NCBI GenBank assembly: GCA_002375995.1 | Contig: DFNI01000011.1 | Span: 105,510 to 134,561, forward strand | Direction: 5' to 3' | DNA length: 29,052 bases | Origin: Acetothermia bacterium UBA3571 | GTDB taxonomy: Bacteria > Bipolaricaulota > Bipolaricaulia > Bipolaricaulales > Bipolaricaulaceae | In this document: positions 22,638 to 29,052 of the stretch, one piece after another | How positions within the stretch are numbered: the first letter of the stretch is position 1 | How the letters are laid out: each line of letters begins with the position of its first letter | Position numbers and translations under genes: made by a program | Notes under the pieces: generated by a model | The model's database searches: none | Told to the model about the DNA's origin: nothing | The model's input: only the letters and a program-made list of their open reading frames with translations

Positions 22638-23828
22638 TCAGTCCTCAAGGCCCACGAGCTTCCCGTGGACTTCCGGGTTGAAGAGCTCAGTCTCCCCCTT
22701 CTCGTTACAGATGAGGAGCGAATAGGGGACCCCGATCCGGTCGCCCTCGGGGGTAAAGGCCAGCTCACCGGTGATCCCCTCGCCGATCACCTGCCCGGAG
22801 TGCAGGAGATCGGCCACCGCCTTGGGATCCACCTTGCCTACCTTCTCGATGGCAAATGCAATGGTGTACACCGCGTCGGCGGCGTAGGTGGCCCAGGGGC
22901 TATCGTGGATGGGGCCGTACTTGGCCTCGTAGGCCTCCACGAACTCCTTGGCCTTGGGGTATTTATCCTTGATGAAGGCCGGCAGAGGCTCCTGGGTGAT
23001 CATCGCCCCCACCACCGCGTCCGCCCCGGCGATCCGCACCGTCTCCGAGATGGGGCAGGCGTTGGACCCCACAGCCCGAATGACCTTCCAGTCGAGGCCC
23101 ATGTCCTTGCCCTGACGCAGAAGCAGGGCCCACTCGGGGTAGTACCCGGTGTAGTACCAGATGTCGGGATTGGCCTCCCTGAGGGCGGTGAGGGCGGGGG
23201 TGTAGTCCCGCTCGCCGGGGACAATGGCGTCGTAATAGACGATCTCCACCTCTCCCGCGTCGATGGCCGGCTTGAGGTATTTTAGGGTCTCCTCAGCCAC
23301 ACCCTTAGCGTAGGTGGTGTTGTCGTGCATGATGGCAATGCGCTTGGCGCCGAAAAGGGGCACCACATATTCGGCGAAGAAGCGGGCCTGGGAGTCGTCC
23401 CGGCCGGAAGTGCGGAAGTAGTACTTGAGCCCCCGGGCGGTGAGGTTAACGGCGGTGCAGCCGTAGCTGATCACCAGCACCCCGGCCTCCTCGTAGATAT
23501 CAGAAGAGGGCATGCAGATGGAGGAGCCGTAGCTCCCCACCACGAACTTCACTCCCGCGGCCACGAGCCTCTGGGCCGCCATGACCCCGCCCCGGGGGGT
23601 GCCAGCATCGTCCTCCACCACCAGCTTTAGGGGCCTCCCCAAGACACCGCCACGCTGGTTGATGAGGTCCACCACGATCTGGACTGACTTAAGGGCCCAG
23701 TCGCCTTCCACGGCCCAGGCGCCAGTGAGCGGCCCCTGAAACCCGATGAGGATTGGCTCCTCAGCCGTGGCCAAAAGGCCGAACACCGCCAGCGCTACAC
23801 TCACGCACAACGCTTTCCAGCCTCGCAT
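22638..23828 (-). CDS. livK: Branched-chain-type amino acid ABC transporter substrate-binding protein
   Basis: A 396-aa type I periplasmic binding protein. The Sec signal (residues ~6-22) has no lipobox Cys. ILIGFQGPLTGAWA, INQRGGVLGRPLKLVVEDD, VGSYGSS and YAADAVYTIAFAIEKVG are family landmarks. ATG 23828 is chosen because GAGGAGGGTGAG precedes it; an ATG ten codons upstream has no ribosome site. The liv family also carries other amino acids, amides and short acids. The divergent hydroxyproline dehydratase-like enzyme suggests an imino acid such as hydroxyproline, which is an inference only. Confidence 0.9.
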   Translation of the reverse strand: MRGWKALCVSVALAVFGLLATAEEPILIGFQGPLTGAWAVEGDWALKSVQIVVDLINQRGGVLGRPLKLVVEDDAGTPRGGVMAAQRLVAAGVKFVVGSYGSSICMPSSDIYEEAGVLVISYGCTAVNLTARGLKYYFRTSGRDDSQARFFAEYVVPLFGAKRIAIMHDNTTYAKGVAEETLKYLKPAIDAGEVEIVYYDAIVPGERDYTPALTALREANPDIWYYTGYYPEWALLLRQGKDMGLDWKVIRAVGSNACPISETVRIAGADAVVGAMITQEPLPAFIKDKYPKAKEFVEAYEAKYGPIHDSPWATYAADAVYTIAFAIEKVGKVDPKAVADLLHSGQVIGEGITGELAFTPEGDRIGVPYSLLICNEKGETELFNPEVHGKLVGLED

Positions 23829-23909
23829 CTCACCCTCCTCGCTTAAGCATTTCGGCACGAAAAGTGACCGTGTTCCACTTCTGGACCCCTTCGGCGATCA
23901 AAGCGCTCC

Positions 23910-23939
23910 ATTTTACCGTCGCGAATTTTCCAGCAACAA
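23910..23939 (-). promoter_or_regulatory. Promoter of the liv operon
   Basis: Minus strand TTGTTG (23934-23939), 18-bp spacer, TAAAAT (23910-23915). This gives a leader of about 75 bases to livK. The palindrome at 23958-23984 lies just upstream of the -35. Confidence 0.5.
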
Positions 23940-23946
23940 ATCACGG

Positions 23947-23975
23947 TTGAGATACTGCACTTTTACACCTACACT
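23947..23975 (+). promoter_or_regulatory. Promoter of the XRE/cupin - glycyl radical operon
   Basis: Plus strand TTGAGA (23947-23952), 17-bp spacer, TACACT (23970-23975). Transcription should start near 23982, on the GTG start itself, so the mRNA would be leaderless or nearly so. The -10 lies within the palindrome at 23958-23984. Confidence 0.6.
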
Positions 23976-23984
23976 GTAAAAGTG
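23958..23984. promoter_or_regulatory. 27-bp palindromic operator (CACTTTTACA-N7-TGTAAAAGTG)
   Basis: A perfect 10-bp inverted repeat with a 7-bp spacer. It covers the -10 box and GTG start of the XRE/cupin gene and lies about 20 bp upstream of the livK -35. It is the obvious binding site for the XRE/cupin regulator, allowing autorepression and control of the divergent liv operon. Confidence 0.75.
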
Positions 23985-24555
23985 GTGCAAAGGCAAATTG
24001 GGATTAAGCTCGCGGCGGCGAGGAAGGAACGGGGCTTTACCCTCCAGGAACTTTCCGAGCTCACCGGGCTCTCCTCGAGCTTCCTCTCCCAGGTAGAGCG
24101 GGGCGCCACCACCCCTTCCATCGCCTCCCTTTACCGCATCTGCTCTGCCCTGGAGATCCCCATCTCCCAGGTACTCCTTGAGCCCCGGACCCAGGTAGCG
24201 GTGGTGCGGAGGGGCGGGGATCAGATCCGCATCCAGCTCAACAACTCAAGCGCCTCTTATCGGTATCTTTCCGGCACCTTCCCCGAACGGACCCCAGAGG
24301 CCCTCATCAACGAGTTTCCACCGGGGGTATCGGCATCCCTCGGTCTCCCATGGCGGGGAGGAGTTCGGCTACGTCCTGAAAGGAGACCTCACTTTGGTGG
24401 TGGGGGATAAGGAGTACTCCCTCGGGCCCGGGGATAGCTTCCACTTCCCCGCCCGCTACCCCCACAGCTACTCCACCGAACGCGGGGCCAAGGTGCTGAT
24501 CGTCTCCACCCATAAGTCCTTCGAGGCCCAGGCCAGCTTGAGGATGGAGGACTGA
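23982..24555 (+). pseudogene. XRE-family regulator with C-terminal cupin domain, interrupted by one frameshift
   Basis: The helix-turn-helix is intact (RQIGIKLAAARKERGFTLQELSELTGLSSSFLSQVERG in parts: KERGFTLQELSELTG, SSSFLSQVERG), followed by TPSIASLYRICSALEIPISQVL. The frame holds through INEFPPGVS, then reads Arg/Pro/Gly-rich nonsense to a stop at 24410. The cupin domain continues one frame away from about 24340 (PSVSHGGEEFGYVLKGDL, LGPGDSFHFPARYPHSY) to TGA 24553-24555, which overlaps the activase start as TGATG. One extra base or two missing near 24331-24345 explains it. It may be a true mutation, a recoding site or an assembly error. Start is GTG 23982 or 23985. The intact form (~190 aa) would bind the adjacent palindrome and sense a small molecule through the cupin. 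Confidence 0.75.
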
Positions 24556-25460
24556 TGGAGCGGGGAATCGTCTTCGCCATCAAACGCGGGGCGATCCACG
24601 ACGGGTCGGGCATTCGCACCACCGTCTTCCTCAAGGGGTGTCCCCTGAATTGCCTCTGGTGTCACAACCCCGAGGGGAAGGACCCCAACCCCGTCCTTTC
24701 CACCGTGCGTCAGCGCTGTATCGGCTGCGGAGCCTGTGTAGCCGCGTGCCTCAATGGGGCGGTGTCCATGAGGGACGGCTACCCCGAGACGGATAGAAGC
24801 CGCTGCACAGCATGTGGGACGTGTGTCGCCGTTTGTCCCACCGGGGCCCGCGCCATCCTGGGCAAGGAGTACGGGGTGAATGAGTTGCTCTTCCACATCG
24901 AGCGCGACCGGGTCTTCTTCGAGACCTCCGAGGGTGGGGTCACATTTTCGGGAGGGGAACCCCTCTACCAACCAGATTTCCTCCTTTCCTGCCTCCGGGC
25001 TTGCAAGGCCGCGGGGCTCCACACCGCCCTAGACACCGCTGGTTACGCCCCGAAAGAAACGGTCCTCCAGGTAGCCCAATACACGGACCTCTTCCTCTTC
25101 GACCTGAAGGACATGGATCCGGAGCGCCACCGCGAAAACTGCGGTGTTCCCTTGGAGCCCATCTTGGAGAACCTCCGTGCCCTGGACGAGGCGGAAGCGG
25201 AGGTATGGATACGTATTCCGCTTATCCCGGGCGTCAACTGTGATGAGGCCACCATCGACGCTTACATCCGCTTCCTTTCCGGCCTCAAGCGGCGACACCC
25301 TGTCTTCCTCCTTCCCTACCACCCAGTGGGGGAGGAGAAGTACCGGAGACTCGACCTGCCCTATCCCCTTCAGGGCCTCGAGCCTCCGAGTGGGGAGCGG
25401 GTGGAGGAAATAAGGGCGGCCTTTTCCGCCGCAGGATTCCGCGTGCGTGTCGGGGGGTGA
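24555..25460 (+). CDS. Glycyl radical enzyme activating enzyme (radical SAM)
   Basis: A 301-aa radical SAM activase that makes the glycyl radical on the partner encoded next. The SAM cluster cysteines are Cys29, Cys33 and Cys36 in CPLNCLWC; GIRTTVFLKGC precedes them. Two ferredoxin-type 4Fe-4S clusters follow (Cys55/58/61/65 and Cys84/87/90/94), as in activases of dehydratase-type enzymes and unlike the short PFL activase. VTFSGGEPL and LDTAGY are further landmarks. The ATG overlaps the upstream cupin stop (TGATG), so they share a transcript. Only three bases separate it from the glycyl radical enzyme gene. It needs anaerobic conditions. Confidence 0.9.
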   Translation: MERGIVFAIKRGAIHDGSGIRTTVFLKGCPLNCLWCHNPEGKDPNPVLSTVRQRCIGCGACVAACLNGAVSMRDGYPETDRSRCTACGTCVAVCPTGARAILGKEYGVNELLFHIERDRVFFETSEGGVTFSGGEPLYQPDFLLSCLRACKAAGLHTALDTAGYAPKETVLQVAQYTDLFLFDLKDMDPERHRENCGVPLEPILENLRALDEAEAEVWIRIPLIPGVNCDEATIDAYIRFLSGLKRRHPVFLLPYHPVGEEKYRRLDLPYPLQGLEPPSGERVEEIRAAFSAAGFRVRVGG

Positions 25461-25463
25461 GAG

Positions 25464-27824
25464 ATGACCGAACGGGTGCGAAGGCTGCGGGAGCGATCCC
25501 TGGAGGCGACGCCTACCTTGAGCGCCGAGCGGGCCCTGATCGTAACCGAGTTTTACAAGGAGAACCTGGGAAAATATCCCCCGCCCATCATGCGGGCCCT
25601 GGCGTTCAAGGAGCTCTGCGAGCGCAAGGCGATCTACATCGGCGAGGACGAGCTCATCGTGGGGGAGCGGGGTCCGGGACCTAAGCAAGTACCCACCTAC
25701 CCCGAGCTCTGTTGTCATTCCCTGGAGGACCTGGAGATCCTGGACTCCCGCGAGAAGACGGCCTATCGAGTCCCCGAGGAGGTGTATGAGGCCTACCGGC
25801 GGGAGATCATTCCCTTCTGGAGGGGGAGGTCCCTTCGGGACAAGATCTTCGACGCCTTGCCCCCCAAATGGCACGACTGCTATGAAGCGGGGATTTTCAC
25901 CGAGTTCATGGAGCAGCGGGCCCCGGGCCACACCGCCGGGGACGGGAAGCTCTTCCACATGGGGCTTCTGGATTTCAAGGAAAAGATTGCCGCTTCTCTG
26001 GCGCGGCTCGACTACGAGCGCGACCCCGACGCCCCGAGGAAGCGGGCCGAGCTTATCGCCATGGACATCGCCGCCGACGCCCTGATCACTTACGCCCGCC
26101 GCCATGCGGCCCTCGCCCGGAGCCTCGCCGAGCGCACCCCCGATCCCCGGAGGAAGCGGGAACTTCTGCGGATCGCCGAGGTATGCGAGTGGGTCCCCGC
26201 CCACGCGCCCCGGGACTTCTGGGAGGCCCTCCAGGCTTACTGGTTCTACCACCTGGGGGTGATCATGGAACTCAATGGCTGGGACGCGTTCAACCCCGGC
26301 CACTTGGACCAACACCTCTTCCCGTTCTATGAGCGGGACATCCGAGAGGGTCGCCTCACCCGCGAAGGGGCAAAGGAGCTCCTCTCCTGCTTTTGGATCA
26401 AGTTCAACAACCAGCCCGCGCCCCCGAAGGTAGGGGTGACGGCCGCCGAGTCCGCCACCTACAACGACTTCGTGAACATCAACCTAGGGGGCCTCACCCC
26501 AGACGGGAGGGACGGCTCCAACGAGGTCTCCTACCTGATACTGGAGGTGGCGGACGAGCTCCACCTCCTGCAGCCCCAGCTCAACGTCCAGGTCTCCCGG
26601 GTAACCCCGGATGAACTCCTGCTTGCCGCCGCGAGGCTCATCCGGAAAGGTTATGGCTATCCCTCTATGTTCAACGCCGATTGCGTGGCGGAGGAGCTCC
26701 TGCGACAGGGGAAGTCCATCGAGGACGCCCGGGAAGGGGGGACGAGCGGGTGCGTGGAGACCGGGGCCTTCGGGAAGGAGGCCTACATCCTCTCGGGGTA
26801 CCTCAACCTCCCCAAGATCCTGGAGATCACCCTGAACAACGGCCACGACCCTCGCACCGGAAAAATAATCGGCCTCGAGACCGGCGATCCCCGGGATTTC
26901 GAGGGCTTCGAGGAGCTCTTCTCGGCTTGGGAGAGGCAGCTCGAGCACTTCGTCGGGATAAAAATCCAGGGAAACGCCATTGTGCAGGGCTTCTACGCCG
27001 AGGAGATGCCGGCTCCCTTCCTCTCCATCCTCATCGACGACTGCATCGAGAAGGGAAAGGACTACAACGCGGGCGGGGCCCGCTACAACACCACCTATAT
27101 CCAGGGGGTGGGGATCGGGACCCTCACCGACTCCCTATCGGCCCTGAAGCACCACGTGTTCGAGTGGGGGACGATCCCTATGGGGGAGCTCCTGGAGGCG
27201 TTGCGGGCGGACTTCCGGGGGCGGGAGGCGCTACGTCAGGTCCTCCTCAACAGGACCCCCCGCTACGGCAACGACGACGATCGGGCGGATGAGCTGATGC
27301 AGCGGGCGTTCGTGGCCTTCTTCCGGGCGGTGGAAGGGCGCCCCGCGCCCCGGGGCGGGACCTACCACATCGACCTGCTCCCCACCACGGTCCACATTTA
27401 CTTCGGCCAAGTCACGGGCGCCACCCCGGACGGGCGCCGCGCCGGAACCCCACTGTCCGAGGGCATCTCCCCGGTGCAGGGGGCGGACAGGAACGGCCCC
27501 ACGGCGGTGATCCGGTCGGCGGCCAAGATGGACCATGCCAAAACCGGGGGAACCCTCCTCAACATGAAGTTCTCCCCCATGGCCCTGGAGGGGGAGGAGG
27601 GGCTGCGGAAGTTCGTAGCTTTGATTAGGACCTACTTCAGGCTCGGGGGGCATCACGTCCAGTTCAACGTGGTCTCCGCCGAAGTGCTGCGGGAGGCGCA
27701 GGAGCGGCCGGAGGAGCACCGGGGCCTTTTGGTGCGGGTGGCCGGCTACACCGACTATTTTTGTGATCTCTCCCGGGAGCTTCAGGAAGAGATCATCTCC
27801 CGCACCGAGCACGAGCTCCTGTGA
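25464..27824 (+). CDS. hypD: Glycyl radical enzyme, trans-4-hydroxy-L-proline dehydratase-like
   Basis: A 786-aa glycyl radical enzyme. The radical Gly761 is in VRVAGYTDYF and the thiyl Cys430 in SGCVETG, with Glu432 two residues later. From memory of the characterised HypD (Cys434, Glu436, His160, Asp278, Ser334, Asp339, Phe340, Gly765), each active-site position is matched here at an offset of four: His156, Asp274, Ser330, Asp335, Phe336, Cys430, Glu432, Gly761. FGKEAYILSGYLNLPKILE (in part) is also HypD-like. HypD removes water from hydroxyproline to give pyrroline-5-carboxylate. The usual partner, a P5C reductase, is not in this window. A relative using another hydroxylated imino acid is possible; PFL, diol dehydratase and choline lyase are less likely by the Cys-Val-Glu setting. 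Confidence 0.82.
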   Translation: MTERVRRLRERSLEATPTLSAERALIVTEFYKENLGKYPPPIMRALAFKELCERKAIYIGEDELIVGERGPGPKQVPTYPELCCHSLEDLEILDSREKTAYRVPEEVYEAYRREIIPFWRGRSLRDKIFDALPPKWHDCYEAGIFTEFMEQRAPGHTAGDGKLFHMGLLDFKEKIAASLARLDYERDPDAPRKRAELIAMDIAADALITYARRHAALARSLAERTPDPRRKRELLRIAEVCEWVPAHAPRDFWEALQAYWFYHLGVIMELNGWDAFNPGHLDQHLFPFYERDIREGRLTREGAKELLSCFWIKFNNQPAPPKVGVTAAESATYNDFVNINLGGLTPDGRDGSNEVSYLILEVADELHLLQPQLNVQVSRVTPDELLLAAARLIRKGYGYPSMFNADCVAEELLRQGKSIEDAREGGTSGCVETGAFGKEAYILSGYLNLPKILEITLNNGHDPRTGKIIGLETGDPRDFEGFEELFSAWERQLEHFVGIKIQGNAIVQGFYAEEMPAPFLSILIDDCIEKGKDYNAGGARYNTTYIQGVGIGTLTDSLSALKHHVFEWGTIPMGELLEALRADFRGREALRQVLLNRTPRYGNDDDRADELMQRAFVAFFRAVEGRPAPRGGTYHIDLLPTTVHIYFGQVTGATPDGRRAGTPLSEGISPVQGADRNGPTAVIRSAAKMDHAKTGGTLLNMKFSPMALEGEEGLRKFVALIRTYFRLGGHHVQFNVVSAEVLREAQERPEEHRGLLVRVAGYTDYFCDLSRELQEEIISRTEHELL

Positions 27825-27893
27825 AATTTGGCGTCAGCGCCGCCCCTTGAGTAAGGTGGCGGCCAAAGTCCAGGCGCATCGCCGGAGGAAGAG

Positions 27894-28760
27894 GTGGGAT
27901 ATCTTTTCGCCATCGGGGCGGCCGGGCTTTGGGCGACACTTGGCCTCTTCTACTGGGACCTAACCGGGAGGTTCGGACTCCCGCCGGTCACCGTGGCCTT
28001 CTTCCGCGCCGGCCTGAGCTTCGCCCTCCTCCTTCCACTTTGGGCGAGACAACGCCGGAACTGGACGCGGCTGGGGCCCAGGGACCTCCCTTTGTTCCTT
28101 GCATTCGGTTTCTTTGGGATCGCCGCCTTCTACGTGGTCTACGTCTACGCCGTGGTCCACGCCGGGATGGCCATCGCGGTGGTGCTCCTCTACACCGCCC
28201 CGGCCTGGGTGGTGCTCATCTCGTGGAGGTTCCTGGGCGAGCGGATCGGAAAGGCCACGCTGGTGGCTTTGGCCCTGGCCATGTCGGGGTGTGCGCTGGT
28301 GGCCCAGGTCTACGATCCGGCCCGGGTGCGGCTGAACGCCTTCGGGGTGGCCTTCGGCCTCGGGGCGGGGATCTCATACGCTCTGTACACCGTATTCACC
28401 AAGGCCGCGCTGCGGCGCCACCAACCCTGGGCGGTGGTTTTCTACTCCTTGGGGTTCGGGACCCTGGTATTGCTTCCCTTCCAGTCTCTGGAGGGCGTTT
28501 GGCAAGCGCTTCGGGGCGGGGCGTTCCCGTTTCTTCTCTTCCTTTCCCTCGGGCCGACGCTTGGGGCCGCGTTCCTCTATGCCCTCGCCCTCCGGCGCCT
28601 GCCGGCTAGCATCGCTGGCACCGTGGCCACTTTAGAGCCCGTGATGGGGATCGCGTTGGCCATGGGGGTGCGTGGTGAGCCCGTGGCCATTCCCCAACTT
28701 CTCGGAGCTGGGCTGATCATCGCCGGAGTGATCGTCCTCTCCCTCCGTGGCGAGGCCTAA
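27894..28760 (+). CDS. EamA/DMT-family transporter
   Basis: A 288-aa protein with ten hydrophobic segments in two homologous halves, the EamA architecture. Landmarks are the FFRAGLSFALLLPL segment, LYTAPAWVVLISWRFLGERI and the second-half LEPVMGIALAMGVRGEP. Members export amino acids, metabolites or nucleotides; the substrate is unknown. It uses a GTG start with GGAGGAAGAG directly before it. The 69-base gap after the glycyl radical enzyme has no clear terminator, so it may share that transcript and move a product or substrate of the pathway. Its stop overlaps the convergent gene's stop by two bases. Confidence 0.85.
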   Translation: MGYLFAIGAAGLWATLGLFYWDLTGRFGLPPVTVAFFRAGLSFALLLPLWARQRRNWTRLGPRDLPLFLAFGFFGIAAFYVVYVYAVVHAGMAIAVVLLYTAPAWVVLISWRFLGERIGKATLVALALAMSGCALVAQVYDPARVRLNAFGVAFGLGAGISYALYTVFTKAALRRHQPWAVVFYSLGFGTLVLLPFQSLEGVWQALRGGAFPFLLFLSLGPTLGAAFLYALALRRLPASIAGTVATLEPVMGIALAMGVRGEPVAIPQLLGAGLIIAGVIVLSLRGEA

Positions 28761-29052
28761 AGCCGCTTGATCAAGTAGAGCCAACGCCCGGCTTCCTGTG
28801 CCCCCACGGCACGGAGGTATTCGGCCGGGCGGCGTTGTTCTTCCCAGAGATCCACGTGGAGTTCGGCTTTACCGCAGCTCGCCAAAAGACTCGCCGCGGC
28901 GCCGAGGAGGGCTTCGAACGCACTTTCGTCCCGCAGGAGAGGAACGTGCATGAAAGAAACCGGTTGGAACGTGTTCCACGCGATGCCCGCCCCCCCCAGG
29001 GGATCCCCCACTCCCCCTTCCACCAGGAACACCTCCCGAAACCCGAACAGCC
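28757..29052 (-). CDS. Hypothetical protein, C-terminal part (possible acetyltransferase)
   Basis: About 98 codons are open to the window edge, so the 5' end lies outside. An internal Met at 29032 is not necessarily the start, because the frame continues (LFGFREVFLVEGGVGDP). The sequence ends AVGAQEAGRWLYLIKRL, a finish often seen in GNAT acetyltransferases and similar alpha/beta proteins, but there is no diagnostic motif. No function is assigned. It is convergent with the EamA transporter. Confidence 0.5.
   Translation of the reverse strand, partial: LFGFREVFLVEGGVGDPLGGAGIAWNTFQPVSFMHVPLLRDESAFEALLGAAASLLASCGKAELHVDLWEEQRRPAEYLRAVGAQEAGRWLYLIKRL

Noticed and set aside
25029..26315. 428-codon minus-strand open frame opposite the activase and glycyl radical enzyme genes
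   Set aside because: Antisense of two clear genes in high-GC DNA, no recognisable domain, composition typical of a shadow frame.
25464..27824. Pyruvate formate-lyase as the identity of the glycyl radical enzyme
   Set aside because: It has Cys-Val-Glu rather than the adjacent Cys-Cys pair of PFL, and its activase has extra ferredoxin clusters.
28956..28965. Third GAAACCGGTT, matching the LacI operator core
   Set aside because: Lies inside the coding part of the minus-strand gene, far from any promoter, and flanks differ (AG...GG), so probably chance.
1..29052. tRNA genes, CRISPR arrays, insertion sequences or integrase sites
   Set aside because: None recognised by eye on either strand; no clustered direct repeats, transposase-like proteins or cloverleaf signatures.

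Overview
The window is about 29 kb of GC-rich, densely packed bacterial DNA. Several features point to an anaerobe: an oxygen-sensitive glycyl radical enzyme with its radical-SAM activase. The tRNA T-loop set TtuB/TtuA/TrmI suggests a thermophile. Both ABC solute-binding proteins have Sec signals but no lipobox cysteine, which fits a free periplasmic protein in a cell with two membranes. I cannot name the organism. A Bipolaricaulota-like lineage is only a guess.

Layout. (1) 1-4775, plus strand: the end of sucC, an S55 (SpoIVB-like) secreted peptidase, murF, a 75-aa protein and a trypsin-like protease, all overlapping or touching. A strong terminator separates them from a small minus-strand membrane protein (4829-5203). 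(2) 5284-12367: a sugar phosphorolysis regulon. A minus-strand ABC importer (binding protein and two permeases, no ATPase) and a LacI-type repressor face a plus-strand fusion of beta-phosphoglucomutase-like HAD and GH65 phosphorylase. Two nearly identical operators (core AACCGGTT) sit at the importer promoter and in the lacI/phosphorylase divergent region. (3) 12373-15212: a tryptophanase convergent with the phosphorylase and divergent from a serine beta-lactamase-like hydrolase. (4) 15239-17408: a tRNA T-loop operon, TtuB sulfur carrier, TtuA thiolase, TrmI m1A58 methyltransferase, plus an unknown 87-aa protein. (5) 17530-18657: two decayed GyrI-domain genes, followed by an intact MGMT-like (alkyltransferase-like) gene.

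(6) 19188-27824: a complete branched-chain-type amino-acid ABC importer (livKHMGF, minus strand) divergent from an XRE/cupin regulator, a glycyl radical activase and a glycyl radical enzyme. Its active-site residues line up with trans-4-hydroxy-L-proline dehydratase (HypD). The likely logic is uptake of hydroxyproline or a related imino acid followed by radical dehydration, under the XRE/cupin regulator. That regulator carries a single frameshift in this sequence. (7) 27894-29052: an EamA/DMT exporter and the end of an unknown minus-strand gene.

Two patterns cross these blocks. In both ABC operons a GC-rich 13-14 bp hairpin with a four-base loop lies between the binding-protein gene and the first permease, which itself has no clear Shine-Dalgarno. 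Four genes (lacI, tnaA, ttuB, the XRE regulator) have a -10 box only about 7-10 bases before the start codon, which predicts leaderless or nearly leaderless mRNAs. No tRNA, rRNA, CRISPR array, insertion sequence or phage gene was seen.
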